Notes under the pieces: model-generated
What the model saw: only the letters and a program-made list of their open reading frames with translations
Databases searched by the model: none
What the model was told of the DNA's origin: nothing
Position numbers and translations under genes: made by a program
Origin: Mycolicibacterium sp. CR10
GTDB lineage: Bacteria; Actinomycetota; Actinomycetes; Mycobacteriales; Mycobacteriaceae
Reading direction: 5' to 3'
DNA length: 64,000 nt
NCBI RefSeq assembly: GCF_005222675.1
Contig: NZ_STGE01000049.1
Span: 1-64,000 of the forward strand
Shown: piece after piece, positions 25,902 to 34,642 of the stretch
Numbering within the stretch: position 1 is the first letter of the stretch
Layout of the letters: each line of letters begins with the position of its first letter

Positions 25902-28900
25902 ATGGAGGCACGCACGCAGTGCCGATCATGCGGTACCGGGCTGCGCGAGAATGCCAAGTTCTGCGATGAGTGCGGCACCCCGACTGCGATTTCGGGCGAC
26001 ACGGCGAAGTACCGGCAGGTGACAGTGCTGTTCGCCGACGTGGTGCGGTCGATGGAGCTCGCCGCCGCGGTGGACATCGAGCGGTTGCGCGAGCTCATGA
26101 CCGAACTCGTGGAAAGGTCGGCAGCTGTCGTGGTGCGATTCGGCGGGACCGTAGAGCACACCGGAGACGGGGTGATGGCACTGTTTGGCGCCCCAGTTGC
26201 ACTGGAAGATCATGCTTTTCGCGGATGCCTCGCCGCGCTCGCCATCCAGGAGGAGGCAAACCAGCTTGCGGCCGAGGTAGACCGACGCGACGGCATAGCG
26301 CTGCGGTTGCGGGTGGGTCTGAACTCGGGTCGGGTGATCGCCGGTGAGATCGGGCTTGGGTATGCCGCGACGGGCGAGGCGGTCGGGTTTGCGCAGCGGA
26401 TGGAGTCGGTGGCGCCCCCGGGCGAGGTCATGCTGTCGGATTCGACCGCGCGACTGGTCGAGCACATCGTGGATCTGGCCGAACCGGAATGGGTGCACAT
26501 CAAGGGGGCCGACGAACCGGTCCGCGCACACAGGCTGCTGGCGATCAGCCCTCGGCAGGGCCAGGTCGTCCGTGCGGAGGCCGGCCTGGTTGGACGGCGC
26601 TGGGAGATGGCCGCGATAGACGCGAATGTGGACCGCACGATGGGCGGTCGCGGTGGTGTTGTGCACGTGGCGGGACCGCCGGGTATCGGCAAGAGCCGCA
26701 TCGCTCGGGAGTCGGCGGTGATGGCGGCCGATCGCGGGGTCGAGGTGTTTTGGACCTTCTGCGAATCACACGCTCGTGACATGCCCTTAGGTGTGGTGAC
26801 TCGACTGCTGCGAGCGGGCACCGGCGTGGCCGACCTCGACGACGAATCCGCCCGCACCCGACTGCGGGCCGTTGTGCCCGATGCCAACCAGCAGGATCTG
26901 CTGCTGCTCGACGATCTGCTGGGCGTCGCCGACCCCGATGTTCCGATGCCCCAGATCGACGCGGATGCGCGGCGTCGCCGACTGGCCGCACTGGTCAACA
27001 CGGCGTCGTTGGCGCGCACCGAACCCGCGCTCTACATCGTCGAGGACGTCCACTGGATCGACGCACCAAGCGAGTCGATGCTGGCCGACCTCATGGCGGT
27101 GATCCCGCAAACCAAGGTGACCGTCTTGATGACTTCCCGCCCCGAATATCGGGGAGCGCTGACGCAGGTGCCCGGCGCACACACGATAGCCCTTGTTCCA
27201 CTGAGCGATTCGGATATCACAGCACTACTGACCGAACTGCTGGGGCCGGATTCATCGGTGCGCGAACTGGCCGCGATAATCGCAGACCGGGCCGCCGGCA
27301 ACCCGTTCTTCGCCGAAGAGATGGTGCGCGAGTTCGTCCAGCGCGGGGTGCTGGCCGGCGAGCGCGGCCACTACACGTGTTACACGGACGTCGCCGAGGT
27401 GACTGTTCCGGCGACGGTGCAGGCGGCCATTGCCGCGCGCATCGATCAGCTGAGCGCGCCGGCCAAGCAGACTTTGAACGCGGCGTCGGTGATCGGGGTC
27501 AGATTCGAGGCGGAGCTGCTGGCCGCCTTGGGGATCCATCCCGTTTTCGACGAGCTTGTCAGTGTCGAGTTGATCGATCAGGTCCGGTCCACCCCCAGCC
27601 CCAGCCCCAGCCCCAGCCCCAGCCCCGACTACACGTTCCGACACGCGCTGATCCGCACGGTGGCCTACGAATCTCAGCTGAAATCCGAACGCGCGAAGTG
27701 GCATCGGCGCTTGGCGGCGGCGATCCAAGAGCGGGCGCCCGGTGCGGTAGACGAGAAGGCTGCTCTCATCGCCGAACATCTGCATGCCGCCGGCGATCTT
27801 CAACCCGCATACGACTGGAACATGCGCGCAGGCGCGTGGTCAACCACCCGCGATATCGGCGTCGCCCGGGTCAGCTGGGAGCGTGCGTGCCGGATCGCCG
27901 ACAACCTACCCGGCACCGTACCCGACCAGCTGTCGATGCGCATCGCACCCCGCACCATGCTGTGCGCCACCGACTTTCAATCCCGAGCCGTCCAAGAAAG
28001 TAGGGGTCGCTTCACGGAACTGCGGGCGTTGTGCAACACGGCCGGCGACAAGGTGTCGCTGGCCATCGGCATGACCGGGCTGGCCACCGAACTGCTCTAT
28101 GCGGGGCGGCCCGGCGAGGGGTCGCAGCTGGCGTCCGAACAGATGGCGCTGCTCGAGTCGATCGGCGACCCCACGCTGACCATCGGTTTGGCGTTCATCG
28201 GGTTCGCCAATTGGTTCAACAGCGGTGAATTCGGCGAGATCGTGCGGTGGTCGCAGACCGTCATCGACCTGGCTGACGGCGACCCTGCCAAGGGTGCCGG
28301 CTTCGGTGTGGGGTCACCGCTGGCGATCGCGGAGACATTTCGCGGCGTCGCCCGATTCTGGCTGGGCCGTCCGGGTTGGCGGCAAGATCTTCACGCTGCC
28401 GTCACATTGGCCCAACGCAGCGACCCGATGACCCACGCCCTCGTCATCGCCTGGACCTATGGCGTGGGGATATGGAGCGGGGTGCTTCGGGCAGAGGACT
28501 CCGCGCTGCGCATGATCGAGGAGGCGGTGCACGCCGCCGAAATGGGCAGCAATGATTTCGCACTGAGCGGGGCCAAGTTCACCTTGGGTGCCGCACTGCT
28601 GCATCGGGAGTCCGGGGCTGACCGGCACCGCGGACTGGAGCTGATGGTGCAAGCCCGCGACAAATGGCTGCCCGTGCAGGCTCCCTCCCTGGTCCCGGTC
28701 GCCGAGATGTTGGCTTCGCGGGAAAGAGCCAGGCGCGGCGACAGCGATGCTGCAGTCCCGCTGATGCGCAAAGCCGCGGATGTGCTGCGTCAGGAAGGGC
28801 GGCTCGGCTGGGAGGTGTGCACCGCCGGCATGTTGGTGGAGACGCTGTTGGAGCGTGGCGGCGAGGACGACCTGGCCGAAGCCCAAGAGGCGATCGACCG

Positions 28901-29102
28901 ACTGTCGAACATACGGCGCGACGAAAGTTGGGCGATACGCGACATCGTGGTGCTGCAACTCCGTGCGCTGATCGCCCGGGCGCACGGCAGCGATACTGCC
29001 TTCCGAGATTCGGCCAATCGGTATCACGAGATGGCGGAATCCCTTGGGTTCGAGGGACACATCGCCCGCGCCAAGGGGATGATCGAGGGGGTTACCCCTT
29101 GA
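25902..29102 (+). CDS. Multidomain regulator: zinc ribbon, class III adenylate/guanylate cyclase domain, AAA ATPase, TPR-like C-terminus
   Basis: 1066 aa from ATG 25902. A zinc ribbon has Cys7, Cys10, Cys21 and Cys24. The cyclase homology domain (about 38-220) keeps the metal-binding Asp46 in VTVLFADVVRS and Asp89 in HTGDGVMALFG. Then an ATPase region has Walker A GPPGIGKSR and a Walker B-like LYIVEDVHWIDAPS, and about 450 residues of helical repeats follow. This is the architecture of large mycobacterial cyclase-like/LuxR-like proteins such as the Rv1358/Rv0386 group, here without an obvious C-terminal HTH. A Pro-Ser repeat at 27594 sits within the ATPase-to-helical transition. Its 3' end overlaps the next gene by 11 bp. 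Confidence 0.85.
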   Translation: MEARTQCRSCGTGLRENAKFCDECGTPTAISGDTAKYRQVTVLFADVVRSMELAAAVDIERLRELMTELVERSAAVVVRFGGTVEHTGDGVMALFGAPVALEDHAFRGCLAALAIQEEANQLAAEVDRRDGIALRLRVGLNSGRVIAGEIGLGYAATGEAVGFAQRMESVAPPGEVMLSDSTARLVEHIVDLAEPEWVHIKGADEPVRAHRLLAISPRQGQVVRAEAGLVGRRWEMAAIDANVDRTMGGRGGVVHVAGPPGIGKSRIARESAVMAADRGVEVFWTFCESHARDMPLGVVTRLLRAGTGVADLDDESARTRLRAVVPDANQQDLLLLDDLLGVADPDVPMPQIDADARRRRLAALVNTASLARTEPALYIVEDVHWIDAPSESMLADLMAVIPQTKVTVLMTSRPEYRGALTQVPGAHTIALVPLSDSDITALLTELLGPDSSVRELAAIIADRAAGNPFFAEEMVREFVQRGVLAGERGHYTCYTDVAEVTVPATVQAAIAARIDQLSAPAKQTLNAASVIGVRFEAELLAALGIHPVFDELVSVELIDQVRSTPSPSPSPSPSPDYTFRHALIRTVAYESQLKSERAKWHRRLAAAIQERAPGAVDEKAALIAEHLHAAGDLQPAYDWNMRAGAWSTTRDIGVARVSWERACRIADNLPGTVPDQLSMRIAPRTMLCATDFQSRAVQESRGRFTELRALCNTAGDKVSLAIGMTGLATELLYAGRPGEGSQLASEQMALLESIGDPTLTIGLAFIGFANWFNSGEFGEIVRWSQTVIDLADGDPAKGAGFGVGSPLAIAETFRGVARFWLGRPGWRQDLHAAVTLAQRSDPMTHALVIAWTYGVGIWSGVLRAEDSALRMIEEAVHAAEMGSNDFALSGAKFTLGAALLHRESGADRHRGLELMVQARDKWLPVQAPSLVPVAEMLASRERARRGDSDAAVPLMRKAADVLRQEGRLGWEVCTAGMLVETLLERGGEDDLAEAQEAIDRLSNIRRDESWAIRDIVVLQLRALIARAHGSDTAFRDSANRYHEMAESLGFEGHIARAKGMIEGVTP
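27594..27623 (+). repeat. Five copies of the hexanucleotide CCCAGC (Pro-Ser codons)
   Basis: In-frame microsatellite encoding (Pro-Ser)5 in the cyclase/AAA protein. Unit changes keep the frame, so length variation would alter a linker without disrupting the protein. Confidence 0.95.
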
Positions 29103-29532
29103 TGACCTTGTGGACCTGTTTCTTCAGGCCTTCGGTCGCGGTCTCCACGCCACCTTTGATGGTGCGCTTGAGGATGAACCCGGGCATCGGCACGGACAGG
29201 TCGATCGCGATGTCGAACTTCACCCGGGTCTTGCCGCCCTCGGGTGTCAGCGTGTAGCCGGCGTCCTGTGCCTTCAACTGGTTGGCAGAAATCAGCGTCC
29301 ACGTGACTTTGTCGTCGGCCCAGGTGTACTCGATCACCTGCTCGTCGGTCAGGCCGGCGGCCTTGACCGTCATCTTGACCCGCTTGGGTCTGCCGTTGTC
29401 GTAGCTCTCCAGAACCTCGGCCTTCTGGTACTGCGGCGACCAGGTGGGGGTCGCCTCGACGTCGGCGATGACGTCGAGGATCTGCTCAGGTGTTGCCTCG
29501 ATCACGACCTCGCGGGAGTCCTTGGTTGCCAT
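29092..29532 (-). CDS. SRPBCC family protein (Rv0854-like)
   Basis: 146 aa from ATG 29532, with TATCGT 6 nt upstream as leaderless -10. Helix-grip pattern: REVVIEATPEQILDVIADVE, TPTWSPQYQKAEVLESYDNG, and a C-terminal helix (FILKRTIKGGVETATEGLKK). It is clearly paralogous to 24178-24621 and probably binds a lipid-like ligand. The longer open frame to 29715 is not supported. It is convergent with the cyclase gene, overlapping by 11 bp. Confidence 0.85.
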   Translation of the reverse strand: MATKDSREVVIEATPEQILDVIADVEATPTWSPQYQKAEVLESYDNGRPKRVKMTVKAAGLTDEQVIEYTWADDKVTWTLISANQLKAQDAGYTLTPEGGKTRVKFDIAIDLSVPMPGFILKRTIKGGVETATEGLKKQVHKVIKG

Positions 29533-29591
29533 GGCGCGACGATAGACCACCGAGACAGTCGTTCGGATCGAGATGGAGCGACTCTGCTGGG

Positions 29592-29597
29592 TAGGCT
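29592..29597 (+). promoter_or_regulatory. -10 box TAGGCT (leaderless) of the UBP-type zinc finger gene
   Basis: Seven nt before GTG 29605. Confidence 0.5.
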
Positions 29598-29604
29598 GGC
29601 TGTC

Positions 29605-29958
29605 GTGAGCGCAGCGGTCGATCCCACGGTTCCCCCGAGCGGCACGGGCTGTGTCGAATGCGACGCCGCCGGCGGCTGGTGGGTGCATCTGAGGCGCTGC
29701 ACCGCATGCGGTCACATCGGCTGTTGCGACGATTCACCGGCGCGCCACGCGTCCGCGCACTGGCGCGAGTCCGGCCACCCGATCATCCGGTCTTTCGAGC
29801 CGGGCGAGGACTGGTTCTGGAATTTTGAGACCGATGACTACTACGACGGCCCGGAGCTCGCGGCGCCGCAGAGTCGGCCCGCCGATCAGACGGTTCCCGG
29901 ACCTCGGGGCCGGGTGCCCGACGACTGGATGGCGCAACTGCAGGCCCGCGGCGACTGA
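29605..29958 (+). CDS. UBP-type zinc finger domain protein
   Basis: 117 aa from GTG 29605. The bacterial single-domain ZnF-UBP pattern is clear: CVECDAAGGWWVHLRRCTAC, then GHIGCCDDSPARHASAHW and GHPIIRSFEPGEDWFWNFE, supplying Cys and His ligands. In eukaryotes this fold binds ubiquitin C-termini; in actinobacteria the role is unknown. A TAGGCT box 7 nt upstream indicates a leaderless transcript. The small acidic ORF at 29995 follows after 36 bp. Confidence 0.85.
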   Translation: MSAAVDPTVPPSGTGCVECDAAGGWWVHLRRCTACGHIGCCDDSPARHASAHWRESGHPIIRSFEPGEDWFWNFETDDYYDGPELAAPQSRPADQTVPGPRGRVPDDWMAQLQARGD

Positions 29959-29994
29959 GTCAACGTGCCGTCGACTGGGTACTACACCAGCGTG

Positions 29995-30144
29995 ATGAAC
30001 GACAAGCCCAAGACCACCGAGTCCGATTCGGGACCCGCCGACGCCGACGACGATGTCATGAGCGACCCGTCGAAGGGGTCTTCCGACGAGGGCGCCGACT
30101 GGTCGGACGAGGGCGGTGCCACCCCCAGCGGCCCTGCGACCTGA
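29995..30144 (+). CDS. Small acidic hypothetical protein (49 aa)
   Basis: The ATG at 29995 opens a 49-residue frame ending at TGA 30142-30144. It starts MNDKPKTTESDSG and is strongly acidic and Gly/Ser-rich (DADDDVMSDP, SSDEGADWSDEGG). It ends 2 bp before the convergent oxidoreductase gene, so it fills the gap exactly. I believe similar short proteins occur in other mycobacteria, but no function is known to me. No strong ribosome site is seen. It may be co-transcribed with the zinc-finger gene. Confidence 0.55.
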   Translation: MNDKPKTTESDSGPADADDDVMSDPSKGSSDEGADWSDEGGATPSGPAT

Positions 30145-30146
30145 CG

Positions 30147-31706
30147 TCAGCCGCGGTCGGCGAGCACCTGCTGGGCGGCGTTGTACCCCGGGATGAAGGT
30201 GATGCCCGGGCCACCGTGGCACCCTGCGCTGCCCAGGTACAGTCCGTCGACCGGAAGTGGTTGGTCGGCATAGCCTTTCGGCCCGGGACGGTTGGGCCCC
30301 ATCTGCTCCGGGTGGATCAGCCCATGGCAGTAGTCACCGCCGGGAGCCCCGAACATCGTGCCCATGTGCTTCGGGGTGAACGTGGTGTGGCGCAAGATCA
30401 GGCTCTCGAAGTCGGGCGCCAGCCTGGTGATCTTCTCGATCACCCGACGCCCCATCTCGTCCTTCATCTCGCCGTAGCTTGCGGGTCCCTCGAGAGGGAA
30501 CCAGAGCGAGAACGCCGACACGGCGTGCTTGCCCGGCGGCGCCAGATCCGGGTCGTTGGCCGACGGGATCTGCAGCGCGATGGCCGGATCGGCCGGAACG
30601 ACACCGCGTCCGGAGTCCTCCCACTGCTGCTGCAACTCTTCGGGGGTGGTGAAAATGCCGATGGCGGATTGGTATTCGGGATCGTTGAGCACCTCGTACG
30701 GCGCGGCGAACGTGGGCGGTCCGTCCAGCGCGAAGTGCATTTGCAGGTAGCTTCCGCGATGATCGATGCGCGAGAACCGTTCCCGGACATCGGGTGGTAT
30801 CGCGTTCGGATCGACCAGTCCGGTCACTGTGAGGTCCGGCGCGATGCCGGAGACCACCACCGGCGCGCTGATCGTCGACCCGCCCTCCAGTCGCACGCCG
30901 GCGACACGACCGTCGGTGACAACGATCTCGTCGACCTTGCTGCGTAGCCGCAGTTCGCCGCCGGCGGCGGTGAACATCTGCAGAAGATGCTCGGTCACCG
31001 CACCCATTCCGCCGCGGAACTTCTTGATCAGCGTCGCGTTCTCGTCGGGCACCGCCAGTCCGAACGCCAATGCGGCGGCGCTTCCCGGCGTCGCGGGTCC
31101 GCGGTAGGTGGTGTTGACAGCCAGGAACGACAGCATGCCGCGCAGCGCGCCGTGTTTCTCACGGTCGGGAAGGTAGCGGTCGAGCACGTCGGTCACCGAT
31201 CCGAACAGGATGTCGCTGACCGCTTGCCGCTCGAATTCGTTGGTGGCACAGGCAAACATCTCGTCGAGCGTCTTCGGCGGCAGTGCCGCGTCGAACCTGC
31301 CCAGCGCCTTGATCGGCGCCTGACACCACGCCATCAGCCCGGCCATACCGTTCACCGCTTCTGCCCCGTGGACCTCGTTGAGGTGGGTCAGCAGCTTCAT
31401 CGGGTCGGTGTAGTAGATGACCGGATCGTCGCCGACCCCGCGCAGCTGCACCGACATGACTTCGAGATCGACGGTGGGCAGATCGTCGAGGCCGAGCGCG
31501 CGGCTCACGACCGCCGAGGTGGGCACCTGCACGGAGCCGGCGATCTCGAACCGGAAGCCATCGAAGAGCTCGACCGTGGAGGCCATCCCGCCGGCGTAGA
31601 GCTTGAAATCCAGACACAGGGTGCGCAGCCCGGCCTGCTGCATGAGCGCTGCGGCGGTCAGGCCGTTATGGCCCGCGCCCACGACGATCGCGTCGAAGTC
31701 CGTCAT
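30147..31706 (-). CDS. NAD(P)/FAD-dependent oxidoreductase, phytoene-desaturase/amine-oxidase-like
   Basis: 519 aa from ATG 31706. The N-terminus has the Rossmann dinucleotide motif DAIVVGAGHNGLTAAALMQQ, with the following acidic end LCLDFKLYAGG. The C-terminus has GLYLGSAGCHGGPGITFIPG, which contacts FAD in the carotenoid desaturase/retinol saturase branch. Substrate unknown; mycobacterial homologues are annotated only as dehydrogenases. A TTG at 31742 would add 12 residues. A perfect palindrome GTCAATATTGAC (31738-31749) lies just upstream and a TetR gene follows behind it on the same strand. Confidence 0.85.
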   Translation of the reverse strand: MTDFDAIVVGAGHNGLTAAALMQQAGLRTLCLDFKLYAGGMASTVELFDGFRFEIAGSVQVPTSAVVSRALGLDDLPTVDLEVMSVQLRGVGDDPVIYYTDPMKLLTHLNEVHGAEAVNGMAGLMAWCQAPIKALGRFDAALPPKTLDEMFACATNEFERQAVSDILFGSVTDVLDRYLPDREKHGALRGMLSFLAVNTTYRGPATPGSAAALAFGLAVPDENATLIKKFRGGMGAVTEHLLQMFTAAGGELRLRSKVDEIVVTDGRVAGVRLEGGSTISAPVVVSGIAPDLTVTGLVDPNAIPPDVRERFSRIDHRGSYLQMHFALDGPPTFAAPYEVLNDPEYQSAIGIFTTPEELQQQWEDSGRGVVPADPAIALQIPSANDPDLAPPGKHAVSAFSLWFPLEGPASYGEMKDEMGRRVIEKITRLAPDFESLILRHTTFTPKHMGTMFGAPGGDYCHGLIHPEQMGPNRPGPKGYADQPLPVDGLYLGSAGCHGGPGITFIPGYNAAQQVLADRG

Positions 31707-31737
31707 CGGCTGAGGCTGACACGGATCCCCGGGTTTT

Positions 31738-31749
31738 GTCAATATTGAC
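31738..31749. promoter_or_regulatory. Perfect 12-bp palindrome GTCAATATTGAC, candidate operator
   Basis: It sits 32 bp before the oxidoreductase ATG. The nearest regulator is the TetR protein encoded at 31830-32435. Confidence 0.5.
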
Positions 31750-31764
31750 GAAACTTACCCTCGG

Positions 31765-31823
31765 CCGAAATGGCATTCCGGCTGAGAAAGTTCGAGAAGG
31801 CGCCTGCTGGAATGCCATTTCGG
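31765..31823. terminator. Long perfect hairpin after the TetR stop
   Basis: CCGAAATGGCATTCC (31765-31779) pairs with 31809-31823 without mismatch, loop about 29 nt with a few further inner pairs. It lies 7 bp beyond the TetR stop, in the direction of transcription, so termination is the simplest role. Confidence 0.6.
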
Positions 31824-31829
31824 CGGGGT

Positions 31830-32435
31830 TTAGAGCCGGTCGTCGACGCCGGTGCGCAGCAGTTCCAGAGCGTGCCGGCACAGCCGATCCAACTCCGGAA
31901 GCGAGCGGTCCTCGCCGAGCATCCAGACCTCCATCGCGCCGAACACCGCGGCCGCGATGCACCGCGCGGTGACGGTGATGCGCATCCGTTCATCGGTCCC
32001 GGGCTGCGGTGGATCCGCACCCGCCAGGTGCGCCTCGATCGCCTCGGCGAAGTCGGCCTCGACCTGGCGGATGTGGCGCACGATGCGGCCGGGATCGAGT
32101 TCCTGCGCGCGCATCGAGGCGATCTTGGTGACGGCGAACCCGTCGTACGGGGACGCCATGATCGCCGACTGCACCGACTCGATGATCGACTCGTCGGGTG
32201 AGCGCGCCGCCAGCGCCGCCCGGAACCAGTGCAGTCCCGCGTCGTAGTCGGCGAACAGCAGGTCATGCTTGGAGGCGAAATGGCGGTAGAACGTCCGCAA
32301 TGACACGCCGGCATCGGCGGCGATCTGCTCCGCCGATGTGTCCTCCACTCCCTGTGCGAGGAACCGCACCACCGCCGCCTGCCGCAGAGCGTCTCTGGTG
32401 CGTTCGCTGCGGGCCGTCTGGGCAGGTCGGACCAT
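31830..32435 (-). CDS. TetR-family transcriptional regulator
   Basis: 201 aa from ATG 32435. The N-terminal HTH is clear: RDALRQAAVVRFLAQGVEDT, then SAEQIAADAGVSLRTFYRHF. The C-terminal helical domain is of usual length. The start is chosen because TACCTT lies 6 nt upstream (leaderless); a GTG at 32453 is the alternative. Probable targets are the adjacent oxidoreductase, whose promoter contains a palindrome, and itself. Confidence 0.9.
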   Translation of the reverse strand: MVRPAQTARSERTRDALRQAAVVRFLAQGVEDTSAEQIAADAGVSLRTFYRHFASKHDLLFADYDAGLHWFRAALAARSPDESIIESVQSAIMASPYDGFAVTKIASMRAQELDPGRIVRHIRQVEADFAEAIEAHLAGADPPQPGTDERMRITVTARCIAAAVFGAMEVWMLGEDRSLPELDRLCRHALELLRTGVDDRL

Positions 32436-32511
32436 GTGCGTAAGGTACCGCACGGTCTTCTTGACAGGCCGTAGCGTGTCACCTTGACTTGTTGAACAGG
32501 GGGAGAGATTT

Positions 32512-33303
32512 GTGAAGGTTCATCATCTGAATTGCGGGTCGATGCGGCCGCTGGGGGCGGGCGCACTCGTGTGCCATGTGCTGCTGGTCGAGTCCGACAG
32601 CGGGCTGGTGCTCGTCGACACGGGATTCGGATCGCTCGATTGCGCTGACCCGGGCCGCTTCGGGCAAATCCGAAGGCACTTCTTCCGACCGGCGTTCGAC
32701 CAAGCGGAGACAGCCCTCAGACAGATAGAGCGGCTCGGATATGAGCGTACGGACGTCCAGCACATCATCGTGACTCATTTCGACGCTGATCACATCGGCG
32801 GGATCGCCGACTTTCCCGGGGCGAAGATTCACGTCACGGCCCAAGAAGTGCTCGGCGCCATGCGATCCCGTGCGATCAACGATCGGGTACGGTTCCGACC
32901 CGCCCAGTGGGCGCATGGTCCGAGGATCGTCGAACACGAGCCCGACGGCGAGGCGTGGCGCGGCTTCGCGGCCGCCAAAGAACTCTCCGAGATTGCTCCC
33001 GGCTTTGTGCTGGTGTCACTGCCCGGACACACCCGCGGACACGCCTGCATTGCGGTCGATGCGGGTCACCGCTGGATACTGCACTCCGGCGACGCCTTCT
33101 ACCAACACGGCACGCTCGACGGTGCCCCTCGGGTACCCGCGCTGACCGCCTTCGAGAAAGTGGTTGCCTACGATAGGAAAAAGGTCACCGACAACCACTC
33201 CAGGCTCGTCGAGCTCTACGAGCGCGGGGAGCCCGATCTGATGATCGTGTGCGCTCATGATCCCACGCTCTACGAGCGTGCGAGGGAGACCGCGCTTGCC
33301 TGA
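32512..33303 (+). CDS. MBL-fold metallo-hydrolase (lactonase-like)
   Basis: 263 aa from GTG 32512 with a GGGGGAGAG box. KVHHLNCGSMRP and LVLVDTGFGSLDC begin the fold. The metal site HFDADHIGG (His89, Asp91, Asp93, His94) is the H-x-D-x-D-H variant found in part of this family. A GHTRGHACIAVD motif supplies the third His, and HSGDAFY and CAHDP complete the site. Homologues include quorum-quenching lactonases, but the substrate here is not established. The 3' end overlaps the convergent P450 by 34 bp. Confidence 0.85.
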   Translation: MKVHHLNCGSMRPLGAGALVCHVLLVESDSGLVLVDTGFGSLDCADPGRFGQIRRHFFRPAFDQAETALRQIERLGYERTDVQHIIVTHFDADHIGGIADFPGAKIHVTAQEVLGAMRSRAINDRVRFRPAQWAHGPRIVEHEPDGEAWRGFAAAKELSEIAPGFVLVSLPGHTRGHACIAVDAGHRWILHSGDAFYQHGTLDGAPRVPALTAFEKVVAYDRKKVTDNHSRLVELYERGEPDLMIVCAHDPTLYERARETALA

Positions 33304-34628
33304 GCCCGCGGCAACGCCTGGCCGCGGCGGTAGACGACAACACGCCCGCCCTGTCGCGGTGCCGTCGCGATGCCCCGCGACCGACGCCGTTCGCCGGGCG
33401 CACTCGTCGTCGATAACTCGAACTCGCGCAACAGTTCTCGCAGAGTAACGGTCATCTCCATGTTGGCGAACGCCGCACCTATACAGCGACGGATGCCGCC
33501 ACCGAAGGGAATCCAGGTGCGCGAGTCGGGTGATCCGCCGACGAACCGATCGGGATTGAACAGTTGAGGTTCGGAGAAGTGGCGCGGCGAGTTGTGCATC
33601 AGCACGATGCTGGGCATCACCCCGTGCCCCTCGGGAAAGACCCACTCCCCCAGCCGGATTCGCTGCTTGGTCACCCGGAACATCGCCTCCACGACAGGCC
33701 TGGTGCGCTGCACTTCCCAGATGGTGGCCTGTGTCAGTTCCGTGCCGCCCGCCGCTACCTCGGCGGTGAGCCGCGACAGCAGGTCAGGATGCCTGCGCAG
33801 CCGCTCGACTGTCCACGCCAAGGTGGTCGCGGTGGTTTCATGACCCGCGGCCAGCAGCGTCAACAACTCGTCGGCGATGTGGTCGTCGTCGATGGTTGAC
33901 CCGTCCTCGTAGCGGGCGCTCATCAACAGCGCCAGCACGTCCTTGCGGCCGTCGAACCCCGGATCGGAGCGCGCTTCGGCGATCAGCGATGCGATGATCT
34001 CGTTGTAGCGGGCGCGTGAGCGCGCCACCCTGCCCCACGGGCTCCACGGTCCCAGATCTTTGCGCAGGGCCTGCGGCAGCACCACCATCAGCGACGCCAA
34101 TGGCACCATCGGGGGCAGCAGCCGGCGCAACTCCTCCAGTGCCGCCCCCTGCGCACCGAAGACAGCACGCAGGATCGCGTTCAGGGTGATCCGCATCATC
34201 GGCTCCAGCGTCGAGAACTCGCGTCCCTCAGGCCAATCCGCGGTTTCGCGGGCCACTTCGTCCGCCACGATCGCTTCGTAGTCGGCCATCCGCTTACCGT
34301 GGAACGGAGGTACGAGCAGCTTGCGCCGCGCGCGGTGCTCGTCACCGTCGAGACTGAAGGTCGACCCCGGACCGAGCACCGTTCCGAGGTTGGACGCCCT
34401 GGCCACCAGGTCGCTGCCGGTGGCGAAGAGCTCTTTCACCAGGGCCGGGTCACTGACCACCGTGGTGTTGCCGAAGATCGGCAGGTCCACGGTGAAGCTG
34501 TCCCCGTAGCGTGCGGCGATCGCCGTCAGCGCTCTGCGCCGGATAGTGAAGAAACCCGCTGCCGCAACAGATTTCGGGATGGCCGGGCCTGGCGGCAGCC
34601 GGACGGGGTCCGTGGTGGCTTCTGTCAT
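33270..34628 (-). CDS. Cytochrome P450
   Basis: 452 aa, full length. The I-helix motif AGHETT is at 261-266, the K-helix E305-x-x-R308 in EVQR, and the heme-binding loop FGGGIRRCIG has Cys382. It is a soluble bacterial monooxygenase that would need ferredoxin and reductase from elsewhere; none is encoded nearby. It lies 14 bp after the TetR gene on the same strand, so the pair is probably an autoregulated operon. I cannot assign a CYP family with certainty. Confidence 0.95.
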   Translation of the reverse strand: MTEATTDPVRLPPGPAIPKSVAAAGFFTIRRRALTAIAARYGDSFTVDLPIFGNTTVVSDPALVKELFATGSDLVARASNLGTVLGPGSTFSLDGDEHRARRKLLVPPFHGKRMADYEAIVADEVARETADWPEGREFSTLEPMMRITLNAILRAVFGAQGAALEELRRLLPPMVPLASLMVVLPQALRKDLGPWSPWGRVARSRARYNEIIASLIAEARSDPGFDGRKDVLALLMSARYEDGSTIDDDHIADELLTLLAAGHETTATTLAWTVERLRRHPDLLSRLTAEVAAGGTELTQATIWEVQRTRPVVEAMFRVTKQRIRLGEWVFPEGHGVMPSIVLMHNSPRHFSEPQLFNPDRFVGGSPDSRTWIPFGGGIRRCIGAAFANMEMTVTLRELLREFELSTTSAPGERRRSRGIATAPRQGGRVVVYRRGQALPRAQASAVSLARS

Positions 34629-34642
34629 CGAGGGCTACCGCC

